Assembly (NCBI GenBank): GCA_010356995.1
Contig: ML996706.1
Coordinates: 259,509 to 323,508 of the forward strand
From: Trichodelitschia bisporula
Taxonomy: Eukaryota > Ascomycota > Dothideomycetes > Phaeotrichales > Phaeotrichaceae
DNA length: 64,000 nt
Direction of reading: 5' to 3'
Shown here: piece after piece, positions 12,255 to 23,364 of the stretch
Layout of the letters: each line of letters begins with the position of its first letter
How positions within the stretch are numbered: position 1 is the first letter of the stretch
The notes under the pieces: generated by a model
What the model was told of the DNA's origin: nothing
The model's database searches: none
The model's input: the letters and a program-made list of their open reading frames with translations, nothing else
Translations under genes and position numbers: made by a program

Positions 12255-14027
12255 GATGCTTAAGACGAAGGGGCAGGCCAGCAGGTCATTGGTGAATTGG
12301 GACTGGAAGAATATGTTATTAGAAGGCACATTAAACTACGACGTTAAGATGGATGCCATTGGCATGTAACAACAGGAAAGAAGACAACACGCGTTAAACA
12401 CGGAGTTAGAGAGCGACAAGGTCGAAGGCAATCATGGTTTTATGTAATCATGCCACTTTGGCTTGAGCCGTGTTCGAGAAGGGTGGATGAAAGGAGCTCA
12501 GCCACCTCGGAGAGTGGAATACGGCCAAGGGAGGCCGGGTTAGCCGTCCACTCGTCTCGCTTGGCCTTCGGATTGGCCAAGGATGTTGATGTCTGCTGTG
12601 TGCGTCGCGGTGGGCGTTTTCAGGAGCGAGGAATGCGGTATTTCCGCGCGTACTGATAGCTGACGCCTAGTTTTAAGTGCTGGTATTCGCATATGCGAGT
12701 CGATGATGGTTCCGATAGCAAGAGACATCGTCGAGGGTTGGTGTACGGTATCGGAGAAATATCGATGTCAGATCGATGCAGGTAGCCGGCCAAGATTTCA
12801 TATCGTACTTGGCCCGGGGGAGTGGGGCACAAAGTGTGGAGATCCGCGCCGCGTCATCCAAGATGGTTTTAGTTCCGCAGCGTGTTGACGACGTTCGTGA
12901 TGTATGGAACCATCGCATTATCTTCTCCACCATTCCCACCAGCAGCCCACTCACGGTCTTCCCATCACTGTACATCCGTATCCACACAATACTGCAGCCT
13001 GTTTCAAGATTGCGGAAAACAGGCCACGGACGAAGCGCGAGCAGGCAGCACAATTCTCAGAGGGGTGAATGGGCGAACTTAGAAGCAACAGGGGGAGGTT
13101 TCGTTTAGGGTCTGAAAGACCGAGGGGAATATGAGTTGGATTCCATGCACTCGGCTCTAACAGAGGAATTGAGTCGCCAATCGTATCTGCCTCTGTCCGC
13201 GAGGCACACATCGCATAGTTGCTATCCAAGGCAGACACCAGCACCCGAATTCAAGAAAGCAATCCGTATACCAAGCAGAGCAATGCCAAACGGGCAACCG
13301 ATCAACCCTTGTAGGAATGTTATTCTAATCTTAGTCTAATCATCACCATTGAATGTGATGTCCTCTCGCCAGCCCGTACTCGTACGCACCATACGGACTT
13401 ACAACCATTTACAGCTACTCGTAAGACTCCCACTCCCACACCTACTCCACCGCCCCCACACAATGGAGGTCTTCCTGCATGTGACAACCCTTCAATCATT
13501 GCAAATCTCACGCCCAGTATCGGGGAAACAAGACGACACAGTCCGTATCAGCATGGCTAGGAGCTCAAGTCACCAAATCATAGCATCAGAAGAAGTAGAG
13601 CGCAAAACAGTAAGACTGGATTTTCTCAACACCGTAAATGCCATATCATCCTACGCTTCACACGACATCGAACGGGGGTATCTTGAGAACGCCGCAACGC
13701 CCAGCAGCCTCGCTGAAAAAGTGTACGATGGAAACAAACTCAAGAAATGACGCAGGCTTCAAGGGGTGATTAGCAAACCCATACCAGATGCCCACTCTAC
13801 ACTTACATGTATTTAGCGGGCGAAGTCCTTAGAAGAACCAACCCCAAAAGTCCATCGAATGGTACTCTATGGAGAAAGCGCGCCGCTTGAAAAAGACATT
13901 AGCATCAAGACAACGAACCAGTAGTAGTAGGGGGTGAATATCTTGATAATATGTAAAGGTGATGAGCAGCTCGGCGATATGTGCGTATTCGTGATTGTGA
14001 AGCTAGTACTGAAACTGTGGCTCAGAC
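12255..14027. other. Intergenic, 1.8 kb
   Basis: Upstream region of the ABC-A gene and downstream region of the DUF2293 gene, which lie in tandem on the minus strand. Short open frames occur on both strands, but none shows a domain, codon bias or splice pattern I can defend. Confidence 0.45.
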
Positions 14028-15363
14028 CTAGGATGGGGGAATGTAGAGCAGGGGGCGAGAATATCCACGAGGAATCATGCCAAAGGCATTCCGCTGGTCT
14101 ACACCAGGCGGGAATACTGGGGGGCGGACGGGGGTCATTTCATAAACCAAGGGGCAGCGGGCAGGAGGTACAGCGCGGTGCACTTTGGGATACCTTCTGC
14201 GACGCTGCTGGGGACTATCCGGGTCCCTCTCTACGAGAACGCCGTTGGAATCCTCGACAAAACCGGAAGGGATGCGCCACCCGGTGACAGGCGCCACCGA
14301 GTATGTGTCCATATTGCTACGCGGCACCTCTATGGAGGGAACCACGTCGGGGACGGAATGACGCATGGGGAGTCTCCCGTACAAGTACGAAGTATTTCGG
14401 CCTTGATGTTGTATGCTATCTCCGGCGGCCACGACCTGGTAGTCATGGGGTGTACCCCGGAGCTCGAAGTAGATTTCCTGGTGGTGCTCTCGGTCCTCGG
14501 CTTTGAGTTTCCTGTCTTGGAGTTCATCGTCTTCATCGTCGTCAGAGACGAGGTCGATCCATTCCTCGAAGCCTTGGGTGATTTCCGTCTCTCCATTCTC
14601 ACCGCGCCATTCCTTCAAGATCTTGATGCAAGACGGACTGATAATTCCCCTTGCTTCTGGCTTCGGCATGATTTTCAGAAGCTGCTCGTAATTGGTGTAT
14701 ACATGGCGGATGTGAGCAGAAACTGCAAGCTGCAACCGCTCCAGAAGAGGCTTGTCTTTGGCATCACCAACACGACCCTAGGCGGTTAGCTGGATAAGTT
14801 TGAAAGGAGGAATACTCACCACCCGGAAGGCACGATCGATGATGGACTGTGCGATCCCCTCCGGCATGTGAGGGAAAAGCTCGCGCATCAGTACCGGCAG
14901 CTCCGGCTCCTCATCCTTATGGCGGGCCATTGACCGAGGCTTTGCAATCCCTTCCAAAGAGATAGTATGGGCAAGAACACGGCATGCGGCCTCAACAACC
15001 ATAACCGGGAAATAGTAGCCAGCGCGAGTGACATGGAAGAAAACTCGATCTGGCCTCACAGGCGGCCCCTTGCCCTTCGAGTCGGCAACTTTCAAGTAAA
15101 TCTTGGCATTGCGCTTCCGACATTGCTCTTTGCAATACGAAGTGAAGGCTTCAGCGCCAGGCGCAACGAACCTGTAACCTCTAGGCGGTTTACCGGTTTC
15201 CTAACGGAAGATTAACGAACCTGAAGGGAATGGCATGTGGTACACTCACAACTTGGAGCGCCTTCTTGACGACCCGGACTTCGCGAAGCTCAACTTTGTA
15301 CTTGTTATTGTGGCCGCCGTGCCTGATTAGGGACCGGGCCCTGATGTCCCGTTGATTGCGCAT
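14028..15363 (-). CDS. DUF2293-domain protein
   Basis: Conserved fungal protein of unknown function carrying a DUF2293-like domain. Exons: 15363-15250, 15200-14820 and 14777-14028 (414 aa), introns 49 and 42 nt, both phase 0. After a basic start (MRNQRDIRARS), the second exon reads PPRGYRFVAPGAEAFTSYC, then FFHVTRAGYYFPVMVVEAAC, and ends in a short helical block with FPHMPEGIAQSIIDRA. The third exon has VSAHIRHVYTNYEQLL, the pattern I recognise for DUF2293. The C-terminal half is acidic (DLVSDDDEDDE) and then Pro/Arg-rich and looks disordered. The second-exon frame has no ATG of its own; the start at 15363 was chosen because the donor GTGAGT and the acceptor TTAG join it in frame. It is divergent from the DUF1763-like gene. 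Confidence 0.75.
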
Positions 15364-15961
15364 ACCGATCAGTTCTTCACCACCTACACCTACCTTGCCC
15401 TACGGAACAAAGCTATGCAGATATGATCAGTCAACTTTATGCAGTGGGTTAGAGGGTGGTGAGGATGGCGGATAAAGCAGAACGGATAGCGAAAAAGCAG
15501 AACACGGTGCTCGCACTCTTAGAGAGAGGAAGCACCTTTCTACAGCGCGCAGCAACAAGGTAAAATGACCTTTGCAAGCACACTTATGTGCAAAAAGAAT
15601 CTCTCAGGGAGTGCGGCGGCGCGTAGTAAAGGTGTCGAGGGGTGGTATTGTCGGTGACAAGTGGAGTACTGGTGACGCGGCAAGCGGTTTTGGCGAGGCC
15701 CTGCCGCCCGGGCCACTGTTGTATTCACTCGATCGGCCCATATTTTTTCCATACGGATTACGTGTGCTCATTTTTGACTCCTGCTCTACTGATGGCCATG
15801 GACTGTAGTGCAGAAAGTTATTGCAGGTCGCAGGGCTCATTTTGCTAGCCGATGAAGAAGCGACTTTTACGGCGACCCCTCCGCGTCCTCGAACCAACCT
15901 TCAAAATCAGGACAGCCAAACTACCCCTTCTGTATCCAGACCACAGCTTGTATCCCTCAGC
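15364..15961. other. Divergent promoter region, 598 bp
   Basis: Lies between the start codons of the DUF2293 gene (minus) and the DUF1763-like gene (plus). No coding region is seen; it probably carries both promoters. Confidence 0.5.
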
Positions 15962-16401
15962 ATGGTAGCGACTAAAGCCGAAATTGTCCGCGGCTACCGA
16001 CACCTCCTCCGTGGCGGTTACCATGCCGTCCAATACTCGACACCAGCACGCTACGTACTCCGCGACCGGCTGCGGCTCAACTTCCGCCAGGGCAAGCCCG
16101 AGGACTTCGAGCGGTGGCGCGTGGACAACACCCTCGAGCTGCTTGCCAACGCGGCGAAGCACCACGGCCTAGAGCACAAGTTGGTACGCAGCCTGCTGAT
16201 GACATGGTACTGGGAGCCAGTGCATTGGGAGGATCGCGGCGTCACGGGCTTGAGCAACAAGTGGGATACCCGCCCTATGGCTAGGAGCTTTACTAACGGC
16301 ACAGAAACGGTTGGTCGTATCCGTTCCGGGCCCGAGCCTACGATAACTTCTACCACACTCTGCACATGCTGAACGAATCAATGGGTCTGTGTCTGCGGTG
16401 A
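15962..16401 (+). CDS. DUF1763 / LYR-like small protein
   Basis: Small protein (131 aa) of two exons, 15962-16260 and 16305-16401. The N-terminus IVRGYRHLLRGGYHAVQY followed by STPARYVLRDRLRLNF resembles the LYR-like helical start of fungal DUF1763 proteins; LYR proteins are usually mitochondrial, but no function is established here. Splicing at 16261-16304 (donor GTGGGA, branch TACTAAC, acceptor CACAG) restores NGWSYPFRARAYDNFYHTL and a C-terminus GLCLR; read through without splicing, the frame would end earlier in an unrelated tail. The gene is convergent with the CCDC25-like gene, only 26 bp separating the two stop codons. The family call is from memory of the sequence pattern and is moderate. 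Confidence 0.72.
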
Positions 16402-16427
16402 TATCTGGTATTCGCCCCAACGGCGCT

Positions 16428-17327
16428 CTACATAAAATCCTCCTCATAGTCCGTCCCCCGGTCCTGATTGCTAGACGCTGCCACAGCGTCCTCGGAGAAT
16501 AAATCGTCGTAGGCATGGTCACGCTGCCAGGCCTTCTGCTTGCGCTCCTTAGCCACGCGTGCCTCCTCCTTCTGCCGCGTCTGCTGGGCCGCGCGGTCGC
16601 GCAGCCGCAGCTCCTTCTGGCGGTCTTCGCGCTCCTGCCGCAGGTCTGGGAACTTCTCTACCCGTGTCTTGTTGAGCCGGTTGACGATAGGGTTTTCTCG
16701 CTGGACGACGTGGATGCGCTTGACCTGGGGAGTGTTAGAGGGGATTGCGGGGTAGGAAGGAATGGTGATGGTGATGGAAGGGTAGAAGTGCCTTTTTCTG
16801 GTCCTTGAAGCCAACCTGCCCGACAGCCATGCTGCCGTCCTTTTTCAGGTTCGACCACGGCGTGTAAATGACCACAACATTGTCCTTCTTGTTGCCTATG
16901 CCTGTGAGAACCCTCCATAAAGCCCGTGACGCACGCACCCTCAATAGAATTCGCCTTCGTCAGCTGCGCGCAGTCCGTGAGTAGCTCCTCAGGGATGTTA
17001 TCCCACGTCTGGTCCTCCTGTAGTCGCAGGTAGATATGCGCACTCGAGAGATTGTCGGCGTGGAACTAAAGCATCGGCACATGTATACTCGAGGGAGAAA
17101 GTGAACACCATACCCTTCACGCGTCATTAGCCCGCTACGAATGTTCACGCACTGCGTACCATACATCCTCCTCCCAGCCGTACTTGATTAGCTCCTCGTC
17201 TGTGGTACGTTAGCGGGGCTGGATTGTGGCGCGGGCATAGAGCGGGGCACACACTTTCCACTTTGTCTTTGCCGACGTAGATGAAGGCCGAGGGCGTGAC
17301 GGTGTTGCTGGTGAAGTAGTACACCAT
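16428..17327 (-). CDS. CCDC25-like NFACT-R (DUF814) protein
   Basis: Ortholog of CCDC25, a small protein built around the NFACT-R domain; its role in fungi is not known to me. Exons in order: 17327-17255, 17199-17160, a single base at 17114, 17065-16939, 16895-16792 and 16724-16428 (213 aa; human CCDC25 is about 208). Conserved stretches: [83 protein letters not shown] and [15 protein letters not shown], then a charged coiled-coil tail ending DYEEDFM. The Trp codon of VWFH is rebuilt only if a 1-nt exon is included between two introns of 45 and 48 nt. The intron 16725-16791 appears to be GC-AG. The last intron before NKKDN uses the TAG at 16896. The gene identity is firm; the 1-nt exon is an inference. 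Confidence 0.88.
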
Positions 17328-17919
17328 GGCTAGGTTATGTTTTTGGAAAGCTTGTGGGGATATTGTTGGTTACAAAGTGGAGTTGTTGCAGCGAGATGTT
17401 CGATGCGAGAGTTGGGCTTCACGTGAGAAGGCCTGCAAAATCGTGAGGCGGCGGCCAACCGGGATTTCAATGGGGCGGAGGTCGGCGCATTGCTTCTACA
17501 AAGTTGGAGCTTTGAGCAATAAATACAGCGACATACGGTGGAATATCATTTCAAGACGAATGACTGACACATCACAAAAATCCTCATAAAGTTGCTCCAT
17601 AGCTATTTGTGCTCCACATCAAGTCTGGTCAACATCAAAGCTAGGAACAGCGTTCCTCGCTTCGGACTATCAATCAAAAGCGTATGTCCTTCTGACTGTT
17701 CATAGATACCTCCCCACACGTCGAGCAGACCCGTTCAGCGGTTCGGCTCGTGGACCGCCTATGACGCGGGTGTAGAATCTCCACCGGTTGAATATGGTCT
17801 AACATCGAGCGCAATGAAGTCCCGCATCCGATGTCCATGGATACAAGATAGAGAGCTCATGTGGTATCATCTCTCGTAGCATCGTCCTCTCGTAACATCA
17901 GCCCTCCATCCCCAATCCA
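17328..17919. other. Intergenic, 592 bp
   Basis: Lies between the CCDC25-like and MOZART1 genes, both on the minus strand. It would carry the CCDC25-like promoter. No gene is seen. Confidence 0.5.
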
Positions 17920-18278
17920 TCACGTCTCCTCCTCGCCCTCCTCTTCGGCATCAGGCTCGGGGTACTGCGCACGCAACTCCTTGATAACATTCTGCTTCAT
18001 TAGCCGTCGCCCAACCTAACGCCCAAAAGGAGGCCGACCGCAAAACTCACCGCCAACGCCTCGGGATTAACCCCGTTCTCAATCAGCGACACGCAGTACG
18101 ACAGCTGCTGGCGGTTGAGTTGGGTATTCTGGGTCCCATTAGTAACTATAGTTTAGGGCATTGGAGGAACATGGGGGAGAGGTAGAGCTACCAACAACGT
18201 CGCAATCTCATGCAAGATATCAATAACCTCACGCGCCGCCTGGCGCTTGTCCGCATCCTGGGGCTGGCTGGGCGCCAT
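17920..18278 (-). CDS. mzt1: MOZART1 (mitotic-spindle organizing protein 1)
   Basis: Small gamma-tubulin-complex subunit that helps recruit and activate gamma-tubulin complexes at spindle poles. Exons 18278-18192, 18128-18051 and 17991-17920 give 78 aa; the introns are 63 and 59 nt and both are phase 0. The family core is complete: AAREVIDILHEIATLLNTQL, then QQLSYCVSLIENGVNPEALA, then NVIKELRAQYPEPDAE and an acidic tail. At the second acceptor a tandem GAAG/CAG choice would add one Gln; I used the CAG. The length matches the family (about 70-85 aa). No other gene overlaps it. Confidence 0.92.
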
Positions 18279-18856
18279 TTTCCTCAAGCCCACACGTCCA
18301 ACCCGAACGAAGCGAAAAGGTGAAACCGCCGGATTCTCGAAAAGTGAACTCCGAGATGACACTGCTGTTCTGTCCTTGTACGCAGGTGACCACGCGCGCG
18401 TGGAAGCAGAACGCGCCCCAAGGAAACCAGTGCCCAGCGGCCACCCAAAAAAGTCGTAGCTGTCATGTCAGCAAAGCGCACAGGCGAGGCAGCCACGACT
18501 TTCTCGAATGGCCTGGCCCATGTTCTTCCGCACCCGAGACGCGCGACGTCAACACCCCGCCGCACCACCCCAGCCCTATGGTTCAGGGCGGTTACGATTG
18601 ACATTCGACGTCTCTGCATTGCTAGATGCATCCGCGTACTGACGTCAGGTCGTGATGTCAACATCTCGTGTCTGGCAACATTAGAGGAGGTGGAGAGGGT
18701 ATTAAAGGCGCCGGCTGCTCACAGGGAAACATGAACATAAACCACATCACAGTCCAAACCACCATTACAATCCCAAGCACCTCCACACGCCTCCAACCGA
18801 ACATCAGTCAATACATCAACTCATAGCAACCTCAGACCCCAAAACCCACCGCCTCA
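18279..18856. other. Divergent promoter region, 578 bp
   Basis: Region between MOZART1 (minus) and the small disordered-protein gene (plus). The last 120 bp before the plus-strand ATG are very rich in A and C, as in leaders of well-expressed fungal genes, and TATTAAAG at about 18699 could serve as a TATA-like element. Confidence 0.45.
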
Positions 18857-19195
18857 ATGCCGCTCAAGACAACCCCCGACCCCCTTGCGCCCACCCTCCC
18901 CCTGGCAGCAGATAACGCAACCGACATCCCTCGCTCCACCGCCGACACAGCCATGACCGGTGAAGTAATCACCGGAACCGGCGACGCCATGTCCGCCGAG
19001 ATCGAGACAAAGCGCCTGCACATCGGGCCCGACAACCCGTCGAGCAAGGGACACGACCGCGCCTACAAGCATGGGCACAAGAAGCAAGGCCTGATTGACG
19101 CGCAGTCGGGGCATGAAGGAGCCGAGGTTGATCCCATCCCAGGCGAGGATGAGGATCAGGATGTACTGAGGGGGCGGAGAGATGGGGTACAGTGA
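18857..19195 (+). CDS. Small hydrophilic disordered protein, function unknown
   Basis: Single-exon frame of 112 aa. The product is rich in Asp, Thr, Gly and charged residues with few large hydrophobics (IETKRLHIGPDNPSSKGHD, then KHGHKKQG and an acidic GEDEDQD end), so it is probably unstructured. No domain is recognised. Support for it being real comes from the A/C-rich leader just upstream, good GC3 in its codons and its place in a gap between two annotated genes. It is convergent with the apyrase gene. It could also be a chance frame. Confidence 0.5.
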   Translation: MPLKTTPDPLAPTLPLAADNATDIPRSTADTAMTGEVITGTGDAMSAEIETKRLHIGPDNPSSKGHDRAYKHGHKKQGLIDAQSGHEGAEVDPIPGEDEDQDVLRGRRDGVQ

Positions 19196-19376
19196 TTTCG
19201 TGTGGTGATGACGGCTAGTTGTGGTTTAAAGGATTGTAGATACTAGCACGGTCGACGAGCCAAAGGGACTCGCATCGAGTCGCATTACAACTATATGATA
19301 TCGCTTCTTTACCTTTTCCCAAGAATGTACAACTAAGAATATCCTCCCATCACCAACGCCGATCCCCCAAAGGCTT

Positions 19377-21655
19377 TTAATCCACAGCCTCCTTCCCACT
19401 CCTAGACCTAACCGGACTAACGCCCCGTCCAACCAACCCCGCCCTCTCCACTCCAAACGCACCCAACCCAGCTAAACCCAGCCCACTCCCCGCACGACTC
19501 ATGCCCTCCCTGCGCGCCGGGCTCCCAGCCCCAACAACCACACCCCCATCATCTACAAACTCAACATTGAGTACCGGGGTCGCCCATCCCGGCGCCTTCC
19601 CGGCCCGACTCGAACTCGTTCCCTCGCTCGCATCACTGTGATCATCCTCTTCGTACGGCGGAAGATCGAAGTCGCCCGCACCGACGCCTTCTTCCAACAC
19701 ACGTTCATAGGCCGGAGTGCGAGTCAGGCCCAGCTTGCTCGATAGTCGGGCTGCGAAGTTGGGCCGTGGGGAGCCGCGCCTGCTCGGCGGATGCCCGAAT
19801 AGTTTGGCCCAAAGGGAGGAGCGGCGCTCGCGGCCGCAGAGGAGGAAAGCGGCGAGGAGGACGATGAGGAGGAAGAGGATGAGGCCGGGGACGCGGCGCG
19901 AGCCCGATGTCCCGAGCACGTCGTGCCACTCCTGTGTCTCGGGAGCTACGGTGGTAGTATTTCCTGCGACTGTGTCCGCGGCCTCGTCTGCCAGGTCGTC
20001 GGGAAGGTCGAATGCCTTGCCTCCTGCAAATTGAAAGTCTGGCGGCAGCGAGCTGGCACCGGGGATGTTGGACCCGAAGCCGACGGGCTGGAAGTCGTCC
20101 CCGGGAACCTGGCTCGAGGCGTAAAGCACCATCTTGCCGAGCGTCCAGCTTACCTCCGTACCCTGGATCTTGTTGACGGCCTGGAAGGGGTCGAGGAAGC
20201 CCTTGCCCTTGGAAGTGGGTAGCACCGTAGAATTGGGCAGTGTGTTCGAGGCGCGCGGTATGCCGATGCCGTCATGTAGCATGTTGATCAGCCACGAGGC
20301 CTTAAAGCAGACCTCCTGCACCGTGCGCTCGTCCACCTTGCCCCACTTGCGCGCCTTGATGCCAGCAGCGATGTCGTCCCACGGCTGAGTGCAGAAGGCA
20401 TTGACGCGCTCTTGGTATGTGTTGAAGTCGTAGGCCTTACCCTCGTCCGATGCAGCGAAGATCTCATGCGTCGTGTGCCAGTACTCTGACACGCCCACGA
20501 AGTGGTTAACATCGAAGTCGATAGCTGGGACGTGCATGCCACCCAGCAGACACGGGTTGTCCAAGCAAGGCTTGTCCTTGTCCAGCAGTGGGTACGTCTG
20601 TCGGACACACTCGGCGAACTTGCCAGTCCCGACTAGATGCGGCCCCGTGACGACGTCCTCATCCGAGGACGGCTCAACCGGGTTGCCCTCCATTGTTGTG
20701 ACAAGACCAGCAGGCAGACATGGATCCGGGAGCTCACTTTCATGTGTGTCTACAGACTCCTCCAGTGCCTTGATATATCGCCGCCGCGCCTCATTTGCGC
20801 CGAACCCCAGCCAAGTGGTCACGAACACGCGGTACTCCTGCGGCTGGCCATTCAACGTGCGCATACGGAGCAGCTTCAGGTCATCGGCGTGTCTGTCGGC
20901 CTCGGTGGCATTCGGCGCAAAGGCGATCTGTGCCGACGCGCCGCCCATATCCAGGAATCCATATGTGTGATGGTCTTTGCCGTGATTATGCTCCTCGGGG
21001 TGGTCAAAGCCGCCGAGCAGGTAATTCGCCGCCACCCATCCGTAGAGACCTTCCGTCTCTCCCGGAATGACTTGAATGTGAAGGTCGCAGTCTGGGACCT
21101 GGAACTTTGTGTTTGAGCGAACATAGGAGCAAATCTCCTTCAAGACGTCTTTGCGCTGATTGTCTGGCAGTAACCTCATGCCTGCCGTAGCGAGGAGGAA
21201 AAATGGTGTATGCTCCACTTGATCATGGGGTACATGTGATAAGGCATGTTCAAGCAACGGCGCGAGGTGATCTGGTCCGACTTTCGTCGGCTTCTCGCCG
21301 AACGTGGATACACCTGCGACAGTCAACACACGTTCCAGGCTTGGGCGCAGAGCATACACACCAGGCTTAGTCTTCTTTGTCCAGTTCTTTTTCGTCACAA
21401 GCTCGGGAAGCGTCTTGAGCTCCTGCGGGCTCGCTTGGCTGCGCGCGCGTTCGCTGTTGAGCCATCTGTACACGTAGACGCGTGTGCCCTGATAGTGTCA
21501 GTCCAACCGTCGCGCGGCGCGCTGGACAGAACGATATACCGATGACCCAGCATCAAGAATCACACCGTAGCGCCCTAAACGGTATCGCATCAGTACCAGG
21601 ACGATAAGGAGAGCATCAGCGCGCCTGTGGCAAGATAGCACTCACACTTTCCCAT
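19377..21655 (-). CDS. ynd1: Golgi-type apyrase (GDA1/CD39 NTPDase, Ynd1-like)
   Basis: Nucleoside di/triphosphatase of the GDA1_CD39 family. Yeast Ynd1 acts in the Golgi lumen, where it clears nucleoside diphosphates released by glycosylation. Exons are 21655-21646 (10 nt), 21574-21540 (35 nt) and 21488-19377, giving 718 aa. Splicing builds the N-terminus MGKWRYGVILDAGSSGTRVY, which contains apyrase conserved region 1. Region 2 is ATAGMRLLP, region 3 YGWVAANYLLGG and region 4 GFLDMGGASAQIAFAP. A single membrane helix (GLILFLLIVLLAAFLLC) lies about two thirds along, followed by a basic then Ser/Gly-rich tail. This fits a Ynd1-like C-terminal anchor rather than the N-terminal anchor of Gda1. 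The first exon holds only three full codons and one base, so simple gene finders may miss the start. Confidence 0.92.
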
Positions 21656-22497
21656 CGCTGAGTATAACGAAAGGCGGACGAAAGGATATTAAGAAGGATC
21701 TACTGGCAATGGGACATAGCAAGAAGTAGGCTGGATGTCAACGAGCGACGAAATGGACACGAAACGGTGGTTGCGGGCTTTTCTCCCAACTTTCCCAAGA
21801 GACTCTGGACTTTGGGGAAGGTGGAGTCTCTGGGACAACGAGACAATTGGGCGAGAACGGCAAAGAGAGTCCAGGGTGTCATTCCAGCACTGGAGCAAGG
21901 GTTAGGGGGTAACGGGGGGCAGAGACGCCAAAATTAGCGGGGGGGGGTAGGGCCTGGCCAGTGCCACTGCAGAGGGGAGGGGGGCTCTGCAAGCTACTGA
22001 CGCCACTGGACAAGATTCTTATCGTCCGCTGCTGGAATGCTTTCTCAGGAGCTGAAAGGGAATAATATGGCATATGGGGACCTACAATAGCGCATATTGA
22101 CTGAACGATAGAGGAATAATGTCGGTCTGATTGATTGAATTGATGAAGCTATGACAGTGAATCGTGATAGTGAAGTTGTACCGTAAAAGGAAGAGAGCGA
22201 GAGTGGCCAAGACGGAAGACAGAGAACCCCCAAGGAAGACGCGCGGCTTCTTCTTCCGGACCAGGATTGCCACTTCCCGTCCGTGCGATCCCGCTTAGCG
22301 GGTAAGGCGACAATAGCCTCCTCACCCCCCCGAAGATCAGGCACAAATTGTGCCATCCCTATCGATATCGCTTCTCCATATACCGAGTACTACGACAAAG
22401 TGAGCGAAAGTGCATCATGTTTGATCTTTTGATATCATGCTTCACTTCCCGTCTCTCTCCGCCCTTCCCTGACCTTCGCTCAACCCCGCATCAAACA
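21656..22497. other. Intergenic, 842 bp
   Basis: Promoter side of the apyrase gene and 3' side of the amidotransferase-like gene. Purine-rich runs occur; no gene is seen. Confidence 0.5.
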
Positions 22498-23364
22498 TCA
22501 GTTCAGCAGGAAGCGCAAAAACGCCTTTCCCACCTCTACTCCTTGATCGTGGTCCGGTAGCCGCTTGATGGCATCCTCATAAATGCCGTCCGGGAAAATG
22601 CCGGCTGCGTGTCGCGCATGCAGAATCTCTTCTTCAATCTCCTTGGTGAACTCCGGGTGTCCTTGCACCGTGATCAGCCGGTCCTTTTGGTACATGCCCT
22701 GGTTGCTACAGCCATCCGTCGAGCCCAGCTGCTCTACTCCGCTGGGACATCCGTACACAATGTCGCGGTGCATTTGGTACAAACTCTGCTAAGGCGTTAG
22801 CTGCAGGAAACTATTGAGCGTGAGATCGAGGGACTGTGTCGTACCAGTTCGGGTCGTTGAAATAGCGCTTTTCCCGCTTCGCTCAGCTCGATAGGTGTCA
22901 CCGAGACCTCCCATCCAGCATCTCCAAGGTACACACGCTGGCCTAAAGCCCGCCCGACAATTTGATGTCCAAAACACACGCCAATAATCCGCACGCGCTC
23001 TTGATGCAAGGTGGTCTTGACAAACTCCACGAGGTCGAGGATCCACGGGTCGTCAAGGTACGCACTGTGCTCTGTCCCCTAGTCAGTTCTGCACTTCATA
23101 CTAGGCGCACTTCACATGTTGCATACTGGACCCGGTAATGAGGATGGCGTCGATGTCGTCCAATGCTGGGTAACTCTTTGACTGCACAACGTCGTAGAAG
23201 CTGAGCTCTAAGCCCTCAGTGGCACTCAACCCTGGTTGCTTAAGTGTTTCGGCCGCGCGCTCAAGCAGCTGCTTGAAGACACCTCCATACCCTCCGAATT
23301 TGGCCTTGGTGTTGGTCAACGGCGTGTCGCATTCGAGAATGGCAATGCGGAGCGGTAGCTTCAT
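22498..23364 (-). CDS. Class I glutamine amidotransferase-like protein
   Basis: Stand-alone class I glutamine-amidotransferase-like fold, a family that releases ammonia from glutamine or acts as a related hydrolase. Exons: 23364-23127, 23071-22845 and 22788-22498 (251 aa), introns 55 and 56 nt. The catalytic triad is visible: Cys in IGVCFGHQIVGRALG and His-x-Glu in VQGHPEF. Splicing 1 restores GSKHSAYLDDPW, a stretch typical of this group; splicing 2 restores QSLYQMHRDIV. The start is the ATG at 23364 (MKLPLRIAILECDTP); the frame is open further upstream but begins with a TTG. No synthase partner is adjacent, so the physiological substrate is unknown. The gene is divergent from the MFS transporter gene. 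Confidence 0.88.

Noticed and set aside
12255-12329. Upstream 25-codon extension of the ABC-A protein
   Set aside because: The frame is open but starts with GTG; the ATG at 12254 gives the expected N-terminus just before the first membrane helix.
13349-13750. 133-codon plus-strand frame between the ABC-A and DUF2293 genes
   Set aside because: No domain, weak codon bias and no splice or promoter support.
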